Positions 22,253-34,146 of a stretch of 64,000 nucleotides of DNA are shown here, piece after piece. Where the stretch lies: the NCBI RefSeq assembly GCF_964340395.1, contig NC_135557.1:2024687-2088686 (forward strand), given 5' to 3'. The notes beneath the pieces were generated by a model that worked only from the letters and a program-made list of their open reading frames with translations, made no database searches and was not told the origin of the DNA. Every line of letters begins with the position of its first letter. Within the stretch, counting starts at the first letter, position 1. This DNA comes from Glandiceps talaboti (lineage: Eukaryota; Hemichordata; Enteropneusta; Spengelidae). The translations under genes were made by a program, and so were the position numbers.

Positions 22253-22640
22253 CAGGTACCTAGGGTTAAACATTTCCTAACCAATATAAAGTCAGAAGTA
22301 TCTTGAACTTTGTCATACATAGGTCTAATTTGTACAACTGTGTTTCAGTGACCTTTGACCTGAAACAGTAAATTACCATCCTTTCAACCTGATCTTTGGC
22401 CAACTGTAACCTTTGACCTTATCTGATTATTGTAAAGGGGGTTGGCTGATAGTGATTATCCTACCAAATAAGGGAATTTTCTGGGTGAGGAAAGTCTTTG
22501 CTGTTGTATTTTCTGAGATATTGTTGGACATTAAAACTGCCATGGTGACATGGCCAATTTTGCCACAAATGTGGTCTTTTTGCATTTGTAAAGATTTATA
22601 GGTGGTACTTGCTGTTCGGGATGTGTGAGTCAGCCATAAA
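22253..22640 (+). repeat. Ngaro terminal repeat B2
   Basis: Right end of the element, 388 bp, matching B1. The 60-bp satellite resumes at 22641 with TGTATATTATTG. Confidence 0.93.
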
Positions 22641-25524
22641 TGTATATTATTGTAAGATTGTAACTGTGTTTGTGTTACTGTAATTATTTTAGTGTGTATA
22701 TGTATTTTATTGTAAGATTGTAACTGTGTTTGTATTACTGTGATTATTTTAGTGTGTATATGTATTTTATTGTAAGATTGTAACTGTGTTTGTATTACTG
22801 TGATTATTTTAGTGTGTATATGTATTTTATTGTAAGATTGTAACTGTGTTTGTGTTACTGTAATTATTTTAGTGTGTATATGTATTTTATTGTAAGATTG
22901 TAACTGTGTTTGTATTACTGTAATTATTTTAGTGTGTATATGTATTTTATTGTAAGATTGTAACTGTGTTTGTATTACTGTAATTATTTTAGTGTGTATA
23001 TGTATTTTATTGTAAGATTGTAACTGTGTTTGTGTTACTGTGATTATTTTAGTGTGTATATGTATTTTATTGTAAGATTGTAACTGTGTTTGTGTTACTG
23101 TGATTATTTTAGTGTGTATATGTATTTTATTGTAAGATTGTAACTGTGTTTGTGTTACTGTAATTATTTTAGTGTGTATATGTATTTTAATGTAAGATTG
23201 TAACTGTGTTTGTATTACTGTGATTATTTTAGTGTGTATATGTATTTTATTGTAAGATTGTAACTGTGTTTGTATTACTGTGATTATTTTAGTGTGTATA
23301 TGTATTTTATTGTAAGATTGTAACTGTGTTTGTATTACTGTAATTATTTTAGTGTGTATATGTATTTTATTGTAAGATTGTAACTGTGTTTGTGTTACTG
23401 TGATTATTTTAGTGTGTATATGTATTTTATTGTAAGATTGTAACTGTGTTTGTATTACTGTGATTATTTTAGTGTGTATATGTATATATTTTATTGTAAG
23501 ATTGTAACTGTGTTTGTGTTACTGTGATTATTTTAGTGTGTATATGTATATATTTTATTGTAAGATTGTAACTGTGTTTGTGTTACTGTGATTATTTTAG
23601 TGTGTATATGTATTTTATTGTAAGATTGTAACTGTGTTTGTGTTACTGTAATTATTTTAGTGTGTATATGTATTTTATTGTAAGATTGTAACTGTGTTTG
23701 TATTACTGTGATTATTTTAGTGTGTATATGTATTTTATTGTAAGATTGTAACTGTGTTTGTGTTACTGTGATTATTTTAGTGTGTATATGTATATTATTG
23801 TAAGATTGTAACTGTGTTTGTGTTACTGTGATTATTTTAGTGTGTATATGTATATTATTGTAAGATTGTAACTGTGTTTGTATTACTGTGATTATTTTAG
23901 TGTGTATATGTATTTTATTGTAAGATTGTAACTGTGTTTGTATTACTGTGATTATTTTAGTGTGTATATGTATTTTATTGTAAGATTGTAACTGTGTTTG
24001 TTACTGTAATTATTTTAGTGTGTATATGTATTTTATTGTAAGATTGTAACTGTGTTTGTGTTACTGTGATTATTTTAGTGTGTATATGTATTTTATTGTA
24101 AGATTGTAACTGTGTTTGTATTACTGTAATTATTTTAGTGTGTATATGTATTTTATTGTAAGATTGTAACTGTGTTTGTATTACTGTGATTATTTTAGTG
24201 TGTATATGTATTTTATTGTAAGATTGTAACTGTGTTTGTATTACTGTGATTATTTTAGTGTGTATATGTATTTTATTGTAAGTTTGTAACTGTGTTTGTT
24301 ACTGTAATTATTTTAGTGTGTATATGTATTTTATTGTAAGTTTGTAACTGTGTTTGTATTACTGTGATTATTTTAGTGTGTATATGTATTTTATTGTAAG
24401 ATTGTAACTGTGTTTGTGTTACTGTGATTATTTTAGTGTGTATATGTATTTTATTGTAAGTTTGTAACTGTGTTTGTATTACTGTGATTATTTTAGTGTG
24501 TATATGTATTTTATTGTAAGATTGTAACTGTGTTTGTTACTGTAATTATTTTAGTGTGTATATGTATTTTATTGTAAGATTGTAACTGTGTTTGTATTAC
24601 TGTGATTATTTTAGTGTGTATATGTATTTTATTGTAAGATTGTAACTGTGTTTGTTACTGTAATTATTTTAGTGTGTATATGTATTTTATTGTAAGATTG
24701 TAACTGTGTTTGTTACTGTAATTATTTTAGTGTGTATATGTATATTATTGTAAGATTGTAACTGTGTTTGTATTACTATGATTATTTTAGTGTGTATATG
24801 TATTTTATTGTAAGATTGTAACTGTGTTTGTGTTACTGTGATTATTTTAGTGTGTATATGTATATTATTGTAAGATTGTAACTGTGTTTGTGTTACTGTG
24901 ATTATTTTAGTGTGTATATGTATTTTATTGTAAGATTGTAACTGTGTTTGTATTACTGTGATTATTTTAGTGTGTATATGTATTTTATTGTAAGATTGTA
25001 ACTGTGTTTGTTACTGTAATTATTTTAGTGTGTATATGTATTTTATTGTAAGATTGTAACTGTGTTTGTATTACTGTGATTATTTTAGTGTGTATATGTA
25101 TATTATTGTAAGATTGTAACTGTGTTTGTGTTACTGTGATTATTTTAGTGTGTATATGTATTTTATTGTAAGATTGTAACTGTGTTTGTATTACTGTGAT
25201 TATTTTAGTGTGTATATGTATTTTATTGTAAGATTGTAACTGTGTTTGTTACTGTAATTATTTTAGTGTGTATATGTATTTTATTGTAAGATTGTAACTG
25301 TGTTTGTATTACTGTGATTATTTTAGTGTGTATATGTATATTATTGTAAGATTGTAACTGTGTTTGTATTACTGTGATTATTTTAGTGTGTATATGTATT
25401 TTATTGTAAGATTGTAACTGTGTTTGTATTACTGTGATTATTTTAGTGTGTATATGTATTTTATTGTAAGATTGTAACTGTGTTTGTATTACTGTGATTA
25501 TTTTAGTGTGTATATGTATTTTAA
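22641..25524 (+). repeat. 60-bp minisatellite, right part
   Basis: About 48 further copies of the unit seen at 14748-15863. Variants include a 57-bp form lacking three bases at TGTTTGTTACTG, a form with TATGTATATATTTT, and A/T at TGTAAG(A/T)TTG. The 57-bp variant occurs repeatedly, mainly after about 24000, so it was spread by array exchange. The - strand frame at 25223-25576 is an artefact. Confidence 0.95.
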
Positions 25525-25660
25525 TGTGCCTTTTATATTTTGGTGAATCGAAAGGAAAATTTCCGTAAATAGACAATAAAGTTCTATTCTATTCTATTCT
25601 ATTCTATTCAATTCTATTCTATTCAATTCAATTGTATTCTATTCTATTCTATTCTATTCT
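25525..25660 (+). mobile_element. LINE 3' end with pentanucleotide tail
   Basis: Unique sequence including GGAAAATTTCCG is followed by GACAATAAAGTTCTATTC, which holds an AATAAA signal. A TTCTA/ATTCA tail then runs to about 25660. This is a typical LINE 3' terminus. H1 homology resumes immediately after, so this marks the right border of the LINE that began near 12057. Confidence 0.75.
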
Positions 25661-26234
25661 AGAAGTGTTATTCTGCAGATTTTCCTCACATTTTTTTGTC
25701 ACAAGTGGCCCTAGCAACCATAATCATGCCCTTAGCAACAACCAAATGGCAGTATATTTTGCTAAAATAACAATATCATCTGGTGGCAAGTTAGAAAACA
25801 TTCAAAAAATGTATGCAAATATCCCTAGCAACCATGACCACGCCCATAGCAACAGCCAAACAGCGTATTTCACAAAGATATTAACAGGAATTCTTAGATC
25901 AATGAACAAACATTCAAAAGGTGTGTGCAAATATGCCGAGCAACAAGACCACGCCCATGGCAACAGCCAAATGATCACATATATTACAAAGATAACAATA
26001 AGGAATGATAGACAAATGAATAAACATTCAAAAAATGTATGCAAATATACCTAGCGACAAGATCTCGCCCATAGCTAGCTACAGCCAAATGGTCATATAT
26101 ATTGCAAAGATAGCAACATGGCTGGATAGGCAACTGGATAGTCATTCAGCAAATGAACACCTATACCTAGCATGAATCAGCATGTGGATAAACATTTTTA
26201 AGAAATGTACAGTTGTGCTACAACACCATTGGTG
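25661..26234 (+). mobile_element. Dispersed repeat H1, copy 2, right half
   Basis: It continues the copy started at 11446. It has GTTATTCTGCAGATTTTCC and CATGACCACGCCCATAGCAA subunits and ends in the perfect hairpin CACCATTGGTG at 26224-26234. The intervening 13.6 kb is the LINE with its minisatellites and the Ngaro element. Confidence 0.8.
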
Positions 26235-26286
26235 CTATATTTTTTTTAAATGTTGTATTAAAATATTGTCATGTCATTTTTTTCAG

Positions 26287-26342
26287 CTTTTAATAGATCT
26301 CAACAATCCCGGTCAAGGTCAACAAAATCAGAGATATTCACT
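26287..26342 (+). CDS. MRE11: MRE11 exon (AFNRSQQ...SEIFT)
   Basis: This 56-bp exon follows acceptor TTTTTTTCAG. Joined to the last base of the previous exon it reads AFNRSQQSRSRSTKSEIFT, matching the vertebrate DAF...QQPSR...YSE segment. It ends in phase 0 at ACT/GTAAGTAA. Its last 21 bases are also the first, slightly diverged, unit of the 41-bp array downstream. Use of any array donor instead of this one would add a TAG at 26376. Confidence 0.88.
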
Positions 26343-29300
26343 GTAAGTAACTCTTTACTTGTACAAAATCAGAGGTAGTCATTGTAAGTAACTCTTTACT
26401 TGTACAAAATCAGAGATAGTCATTGTAAGTAACTCTTTACTTGTACAAAATCAGAGATAGTCACTGTAAGTAACTCTTTACTTGTACAAAATCAGAGATA
26501 GTCACTGTAAGTAACTCTTTACTTGTACAAAATCAGAGATAGTCACTGTAAGTAACTCTTTACTTGTACAAAATCAGAGATAGTCACTGTAAGTAACTCT
26601 TTACTTGTACAAAATCAGAGATAGTCATTGTAAGTAACTCTTTACTTGTACAAAATCAGAGATAGTCACTGTAAGTAACTCTTTACTTGTACAAAATCAG
26701 AGATAGTCACTGTAAGTAACTCTTTACTTGTACAAAATCAGAGATAGTCATTGTAAGTAACTCTTTACTTGTACAAAATCAGAGATAGTCATTGTAAGTA
26801 ACTCTTTACTTGTACAAAATCAGAGATAGTCACTGTAAGTAACTCTTTACTTGTACAAAATCAGAGATAGTCATTGTAAGTAACTCTTTACTTGTACAAA
26901 ATCAGAGATAGTCACTGTAAGTAACTCTTTACTTGTACAAAATCAGAGATAGTCACTGTAAGTAACTCTTTACTTGTACAAAATCAGAGATAGTCACTGT
27001 AAGTAACTCTTTACTTGTACAAAATCAGAGATAGTCACTGTAAGTAATCTTTACTTGTACAAAATCAGAGATAGTCACTGTAAGTAACTCTTTACTTGTA
27101 CAAAATCAGAGATAGTCACTGTAAGTAACTCTTTACTTGTACAAAATCAGAGATAGTCATTGTAAGTAACTCTTTACTTGTACAAAATCAGAGATAGTCA
27201 TTGTAAGTAACTCTTTACTTGTACAAAATCAGAGATAGTCATTGTAAGTAACTCTTTACTTGTACAAAATCAGAGATAGTCACTGTAAGTAACTCTTTAC
27301 TTGTACAAAATCAGAGATAGTCACTGTAAGTAACTCTTTACTTGTACAAAATCAGAGATAGTCATTGTAAGTAACTCTTTACTTGTACAAAATCAGAGAT
27401 ATTCACTGTAAGTAACTCTTTACTTGTACAAAATCAGAGATAGTCATTGTAAGTAACTCTTTACTTGTACAAAATTAGAGATAGTCACTGTAAGTAACTC
27501 TTTACTTGTACAAAATCAGAGATAGTCACTGTAAGTAACTCTTTACTTGTACAAAATGAGAGATAGTCATTGTAAGTAACTCTTTACTTGTACAAAATCA
27601 GAGATAGTCATTGTAAGTAACTCTTTACTTGTACAAAATCAGAGATAGTCACTGTAAGTAACTCTTTACTTGTACAAAATCAGAGATAGTCATTGTAAGT
27701 AACTCTTTACTTGTACAAAATCAGAGATAGTCACTGTAAGTAACTCTTTACTTGTACAAAATCAGAGATAGTCACTGTAAGTAACTCTTTACTTGTACAA
27801 AATCAGAGATAGTCACTGTAAGTAACTCTTTACTTGTACAAAATCAGAGATAGTCACTGTAAGTAATCTTTACTTGTACAAAATCAGAGATAGTCACTGT
27901 AAGTAATCTTTACTTGTACAAAATCAGAGATAGTCACTGTAAGTAACTCTTTACTTGTACAAAATCAGAGATAGTCACTGTAAGTAACTCTTTACTTGTA
28001 CAAAATCAGAGATAGTCACTGTAAGTAACTCTTTACTTGTACAAAATCAGAGATAGTCATTGTAAGTAACTCTTTACTTGTACAAAATCAGAGATAGTCA
28101 CTGTAAGTAATCTTTACTTGTACAAAATCAGAGATAGTCACTGTAAGTAACTCTTTACTTGTACAAAATCAGAGATAGTCACTGTAAGTAACTCTTTACT
28201 TGTACAAAATCAGAGATAGTCACTGTAAGTAACTCTTTACTTGTACAAAATCAGAGATAGTCACTGTAAGTAACTCTTTACTTGTACAAAATCAGAGATA
28301 GTCACTGTAAGTAACTCTTTACTTGTACAAAATCAGAGATAGTCATTGTAAGTAACTCTTTACTTGTACAAAATCAGAGATAGTCACTGTAAGTAACTCT
28401 TTACTTGTACAAAATCAGAGATAGTCATTGTAAGTAACTCTTTACTTGTACAAAATCAGAGATAGTCATTGTAAGTAACTCTTTACTTGTACAAAATCAG
28501 AGATAGTCACTGTAAGTAACTCTTTACTTGTACAAAATCAGAGATAGTCACTGTAAGTAACTCTTTACTTGTACAAAATCAGAGATAGTCACTGTAAGTA
28601 ACTCTTTACTTGTACAAAATCAGAGATAGTCACTGTAAGTAACTCTTTACTTGTACAAAATCAGAGATAGTCACTGTAAGTAACTCTTTACTTGTACAAA
28701 ATCAGAGATAGTCACTGTAAGTAACTCTTTACTTGTACAAAATCAGAGATAGTCACTGTAAGTAACTCTTTACTTGTACAAAATCAGAGATAGTCATTGT
28801 AAGTAACTCTTTACTTGTACAAAATCAGAGATATTCACTGTAAGTAACTCTTTACTTGTACAAAATCAGAGATAGTCATTGTAAGTAACTCTTTACTTGT
28901 ACAAAATTAGAGATAGTCACTGTAAGTAACTCTTTACTTGTACAAAATCAGAGATAGTCACTGTAAGTAACTCTTTACTTGTACAAAATCAGAGATAGTC
29001 ATTGTAAGTAACTCTTTACTTGTACAAAATCAGAGATAGTCATTGTAAGTAACTCTTTACTTGTACAAAATCAGAGATAGTCACTGTAAGTAACTCTTTA
29101 CTTGTACAAAATCAGAGATAGTCACTGTAAGTAATCTTTACTTGTACAAAATCAGAGATAGTCACTGTAAGTAATCTTTACTTGTACAAAATCAGAGATA
29201 GTCACTGTAAGTAACTCTTTACTTGTACAAAATCAGAGATAGTCATTGTAAGTAACTCTTTACTTGTACAAAATCAGAGATAGTCACTGTAAGTAACTCT

Positions 29301-30660
29301 TTACTTGTACAAAATCAGAGATAGTCACTGTAAGTAACTCTTTACTTGTACAAAATCAGAGATAGTCATTGTAAGTAACTCTTTACTTGTACAAAATCAG
29401 AGATAGTCACTGTAAGTAACTCTTTACTTGTACAAAATCAGAGATAGTCACTGTAAGTAACTCTTTACTTGTACAAAATCAGAGATAGTCACTGTAAGTA
29501 ACTCTTTACTTGTACAAAATCAGAGATAGTCACTGTAAGTAATCTTTACTTGTACAAAATCAGAGATAGTCACTGTAAGTAATCTTTACTTGTACAAAAT
29601 CAGAGATAGTCACTGTAAGTAACTCTTTACTTGTACAAAATCAGAGATAGTCACTGTAAGTAACTCTTTACTTGTACAAAATCAGAGATAGTCACTGTAA
29701 GTAACTCTTTACTTGTACAAAATCAGAGATAGTCATTGTAAGTAACTCTTTACTTGTACAAAATCAGAGATAGTCACTGTAAGTAATCTTTACTTGTACA
29801 AAATCAGAGATAGTCACTGTAAGTAACTCTTTACTTGTACAAAATCAGAGATAGTCACTGTAAGTAACTCTTTACTTGTACAAAATCAGAGATAGTCACT
29901 GTAAGTAACTCTTTACTTGTACAAAATCAGAGATAGTCACTGTAAGTAACTCTTTACTTGTACAAAATCAGAGATAGTCACTGTAAGTAACTCTTTACTT
30001 GTACAAAATCAGAGATAGTCATTGTAAGTAACTCTTTACTTGTACAAAATCAGAGATAGTCACTGTAAGTAACTCTTTACTTGTACAAAATCAGAGATAG
30101 TCATTGTAAGTAACTCTTTACTTGTACAAAATCAGAGATAGTCATTGTAAGTAACTCTTTACTTGTACAAAATCAGAGATAGTCACTGTAAGTAACTCTT
30201 TACTTGTACAAAATCAGAGATAGTCACTGTAAGTAACTCTTTACTTGTACAAAATCAGAGATAGTCACTGTAAGTAACTCTTTACTTGTACAAAATCAGA
30301 GATAGTCACTGTAAGTAACTCTTTACTTGTACAAAATCAGAGATAGTCACTGTAAGTAACTCTTTACTTGTACAAAATCAGAGATAGTCACTGTAAGTAA
30401 CTCTTTACTTGTACAAAATCAGAGATAGTCACTGTAAGTAACTCTTTACTTGTACAAAATCAGAGATAGTCACTGTAAGTAACTCTTTACTTGTACAAAA
30501 TCAGAGATATTCACTGTAAGTAACTCTTTACTTGTACAAAATCAGAGATAGTCATTGTAAGTAACTCTTTACTTGTACAAAATTAGAGATAGTCACTGTA
30601 AGTAACTCTTTACTTATACAAAATCAGAGATAGTCACTGTAAGTAACTCTTTACTTATAC
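26322..30660 (+). repeat. 41-bp minisatellite of about 105 copies carrying a 5' splice site
   Basis: Each unit runs from ACAAAATCAGAGATAGTCAC through TGTAAGTAACTCTTTACTTG. It therefore contains the exon end plus donor GTAAGTAA of the MRE11 exon at 26287-26342. Forty-bp variants lose one base (GTAAGTAATCTTT). Variants CACT/CATT and AGATAG/AGATAT are scattered, and the donor motif is kept in essentially every copy. Blocks of variant order, for example around 27000-28500 and 28700-30300, look duplicated. Confidence 0.95.
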
Positions 30661-30819
30661 ACACTAATTGTGTTTTGTAGCAAATTTTCAGTAAAAATAA
30701 ATGGAAATATTTCTTGATGTATGTACCAAAAATGTTGAGAGTTTTTACAGAAATTAACTGATAAAATAGCATGATAAGTGTACACTCCTGAAAATACCTT
30801 TGCTAAATAAATTACTATG
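30661..30819. other. MRE11 intron, short unique segment
   Basis: AT-rich sequence between two arrays. No feature is recognised. Confidence 0.55.
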
Positions 30820-31128
30820 GATATCATATTTGTTACCATAGATATCTAAATTGTTACCATGGATATTTAATCTGTTGCCACTGATATTTAATCTGTTGCC
30901 ACTGATATTTAATCTGTTGCCATGGATATTTCATATGTTACCATGGATATTTAATCTGTTACCATGGATATTTAATCTGTTGCCATGGATATTTAATCTG
31001 TTGCCATGGATATTTAATCTGTTGCCATGGATATTTAATCTGTTGCCATGGATATTTAATCTGTTGCCATGGATATTTAATCTGTTGCCATGGATATTTC
31101 ATTTGTTACCACTGATATTTAATCTGTT
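30820..31128 (+). repeat. 21-bp repeat directly before a 3' splice site
   Basis: About 14-15 units of TTGCCATGGATATTTAATCT plus G, with CCATGG/CCACTG variants. The last unit merges into the acceptor: repeat text AATCTGTTAC is followed by TGTAG/ATTTC where units have CATGGATATT. The polypyrimidine/branch region of the next exon's acceptor is therefore itself repeat-derived. The + strand frame is an artefact of the 21-bp period. Confidence 0.9.
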
Positions 31129-31135
31129 ACTGTAG

Positions 31136-31206
31136 ATTTCTGACGATGATTCTGATGATGGTTTTGATAATATACAAGTCTCATCAACAAAAAAGAGAAA
31201 AACCAA
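31136..31206 (+). CDS. MRE11: MRE11 exon (acidic ISDDDSDDGF)
   Basis: A 71-bp exon in phase 0 between acceptor TACTGTAG and donor GTAAGTAC. It encodes ISDDDSDDGFDNIQVSS then TKKRKT, and ends two bases into a codon. The acidic run followed by a basic KKRK patch fits the disordered C-terminal region of MRE11 that precedes the terminal DNA-binding segment. Confidence 0.85.
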
Positions 31207-31317
31207 GTAAGTACCAACACAGAATATTTTATCAATAATAAGGCTGGGGTCAGAATTTATGGGGGTGGGGTGGTGGGGTATGAAAAAAATGAGGGTTGCT
31301 TGAAAATTCTAATGGTC

Positions 31318-32414
31318 TGAAAGTTAATATTGAGAGTGTACAGGTGATTCAATTGTTAATATTGAGAGTGTACAGGTGATTCAATTGTTAATATTGAGAG
31401 TGTACAGGTGATTCAATTGTTAATATTGAGAGTGTACAGGTGATTCAATTGTTAATATTGAGAGTGTACAGGTGATTCAATTGTTAATATTGAGAGTGTA
31501 CAGGTGATTCAGTTGTTAATATTGAGAGTGTACAGGTGATTCAATTGTTAATATTGAGAGTGTACAGGTGATTCAATTGTTAATATTGAGAGTGTACAGG
31601 TGATTCAGTTGTTAATATTGAGAGTGTACAGGTGATTCAATTGTTAATATTGAGAGTGTACAGGTGATTCAATTGTTAATATTGAGAGTGTACAGGTGAT
31701 TCAATTGTTAATATTGAGAGTGTACAGGTGATTCAGTTGTTAATATTGAGAGTGTACAGGTGATTCAATTGTTAATATTGAGAGTGTACAGGTGATTCAA
31801 TTGTTAATATTGAGAGTGTACAGGTGATTCAATCGTTAATATTGAGAGTGTACAGGTGATTCAATTGTTAATATTGAGAGTGTACAGGTGATTCAATCGT
31901 TAATATTGAGAGTGTACAGGTGATTCAATTGTTAATATTGAGATTGTACAGGTGATTCAATCGTTAATATTGAGAGTGTACAGGTGATTCAATTGTTAAT
32001 ATTGAGAGTGTACAGGTGATTCAATTGTTAATATTGAGAGTGTACAGGTGATTCAATTGTTAATATTGAGAGTGTACAGGTGATTCAATTGTTAATATTG
32101 AGAGTGTACAGGTGATTCAATTGTTAATATTGAGAGTGTACAGGTGATTCAGTTGTTAATATTGAGAGTGTACAGGTGATTCAATTGTTAATATTGAGAG
32201 TGTACAGGTGATTCAATTGTTAATATTGAGAGTGTACAGGTGATTCAATTGTTAATATTGAGAGTGTACAGGTGATTCAATTGTTAATATTGAGAGTGTA
32301 CAGGTGATTCAATTGTTAATATTGAGAGTGTACAGGTGATTCAATTGTTAATATTGAGAGTGTACAGGTGATTCAATTGTTAATATTGAGAGTGTACAGG
32401 TGATTCAATTGTTA
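31318..32414. repeat. 32-bp minisatellite, left part, about 34 copies
   Basis: The unit contains TTGTTAATATTGAGAGTGTA and CAGGTGATTCAA. Sparse variants are CAGTTG, CAATCG and AGATTG. It is interrupted at 32414 by repeat H2 and resumes at 33663, so H2 inserted after amplification. The interval 31207-31317 is intronic with a GGGGTGGGGTGG tract. Confidence 0.94.
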
Positions 32415-33662
32415 GTCCCCGCGGACGAAGTCCGGAACGGGGACTTATGGATTGGGTTCCGTCTGTCCGTCCGTCCGTCCGTCCGCAGCCGTTTCTTGGA
32501 GATGCCTGTACCGATTTTTTTCAAACTTGGTACAGGGGCAACATGCTATGGCATACATATGCACGTCAATTTGTTTTATGATACGATCCAATATGGCCGC
32601 CTAGCAGCCATTTTGTTTGCGAATTTTCCCTGTCTAAAGCCATAACTCAGACATGCTCACACAGATCTCATTCAGAGTTGGTATGAGGACAGTGTTCTAT
32701 GGCATATATGTGCATATTCATTGTTGTCATGATACGATCCAATATGGCCGCCTGGCAGCCATTTTGTTTGTGAATTTTCATGTCCAAAGCCATAACTTAG
32801 ACATGCTTGAACAGATCTCATTTAAAGTTGGTATTAGGACAGTGTTCTATGACATACATGTGCATATCCATTTCCATTGTGATACAATCCAATATGGCTG
32901 CCTGGCAGCCATTTTGTTTGCAAATTTTCCATGTCCAAAGCCATAACTCAGACATGCTTGAACAGATCTCATTTAAAGTTGGTATTAGGACAGTGTTCTA
33001 TGACATACATGTGCATATCCATTTCCATTGTGATACAATCCAATATGGCTGCCTGGCAGCCATTTTGTTTGCAAATTTTCCATGTCCAAAGCCATAACTC
33101 AGACATGCTTGAACAGATCTCATTCAAAGTTGGTATTAGGACAGTGTTCTATGACATACATGTGCATATCCATTTCCATTGTGATACAATCCAATATGGC
33201 TGCCTGGCAGCCATTTTGTTTGCAAATTTTCCATGTCCAAAGCCATAACTCAGACATGCTTGAACAGATCTCATTCGAAGTTGGTATTAGGACAGTGTTC
33301 TATGACATACATGTGCATATCCATTTTCGTCATGATACGATCCAATATGGCTGCCTGGCAGCCATTTTGTTTGTGAATTTTCCATGTCCAAAGCCATAAC
33401 TCAGACATGCTTGAACAGATCTCATTCAGAGTTGGTATTAGGACAGTGTTCTATGACATACATTTGCATATCCATTTTCATATTGATATGATCCCCCATA
33501 CCCGAACAATCCTTTCTTGTTGTAGGCATGTTCCATGTCCGACAAGCAGACACAACATATCTAAGTCTGTTTGATTTAGGTTCACAAGTGTTGTTGCGTG
33601 ATCAGAGTAGTGCTAATTCCTTAAAACCCAATCATAGCGGGGACTATGTCATTCTCAATGGC
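32415..33662 (+). mobile_element. Dispersed repeat H2, full-length copy
   Basis: It starts with a large hairpin at 32414-32445. The outer arms are AGTCCCCG and CGGGGACT, the inner arms CGGAC and GTCCG, with a GAA loop. A GTCC microsatellite at about 32461-32484, the motif GTACCGATTTTTTTCAAACT, and about six 151-bp subunits with CATAACTCAGACATGCT follow. Near the end CGGGGACTA (33638-33646) recreates the hairpin's outer arm, giving 10-bp inverted ends. TTGTTA occurs at both borders (32409-32414, 33663-33668), a possible 6-bp target duplication. No proteins are encoded; open frames follow the subunits. Confidence 0.8.
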
Positions 33663-33907
33663 TTGTTAATATTGAGAGTGTACAGGTGATTCAGTTGTTA
33701 ATATTGAGAGTGTACAGGTGATTAAATTGTTAATATTGAGAGTGTACAGGTGATTCAGTTGTTAATATTGAGAGTGTACAGGTGATTCAATTGTTAATAT
33801 TGAGAGTGTACAGGTGATTCAATTGTTAATATTGAGAGTGTACAGGTGATTCAATTGTTAATATTGAGAGTGTACAGGTGATTCAATTGTTAATATTGAG
33901 AGTGTAT
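33663..33907. repeat. 32-bp minisatellite, right part
   Basis: About 7.6 further copies of the 31318-32414 unit after the H2 insertion. One copy has GATTAAATTG. The 33908-34146 stretch that follows is AT-rich intron without other features and ends in acceptor TTTTACAAG. Confidence 0.92.
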
Positions 33908-34146
33908 AATATCATGAATAAATTATATCTGATAAAACAATTGTTGATTTACAGCGAGTACAACCTCACATATCATATTATTATTATTTATATATCATAG
34001 ATATTTTCTGTTGAATGACGTCACGGTCTATCATTTATATCGAGGCCATACTAAAATTTGTTTCAGTTTAATCATAGTTTTCTGTCCTAAATGTTTGTAA
34101 TGTGTGATGAACTCAAACTTATTTATAATTCTGTTTATTTTACAAG

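Larger units (their letters stand above)
15864..22640 (+). mobile_element. Complete Ngaro-type (DIRS-order) tyrosine-recombinase retrotransposon, 6,777 bp
   Basis: The element shows the split direct-repeat layout A1-ORFs-B1-A2-B2 that defines Ngaro elements. A1 is 15864-16034, B1 21658-22045, A2 22046-22216 and B2 22253-22640. By eye A1/A2 (171 bp) and B1/B2 (388 bp) are identical. Four uninterrupted ORFs encode an SGNH hydrolase, a Gag-like protein, RT-RNase H and a tyrosine recombinase. It interrupts the 60-bp array at GTATA/TGTAT with no target-site duplication, as expected for recombinase-mediated insertion of a circular intermediate. Identical repeats and intact ORFs indicate recent insertion and possible activity. 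Confidence 0.93.
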
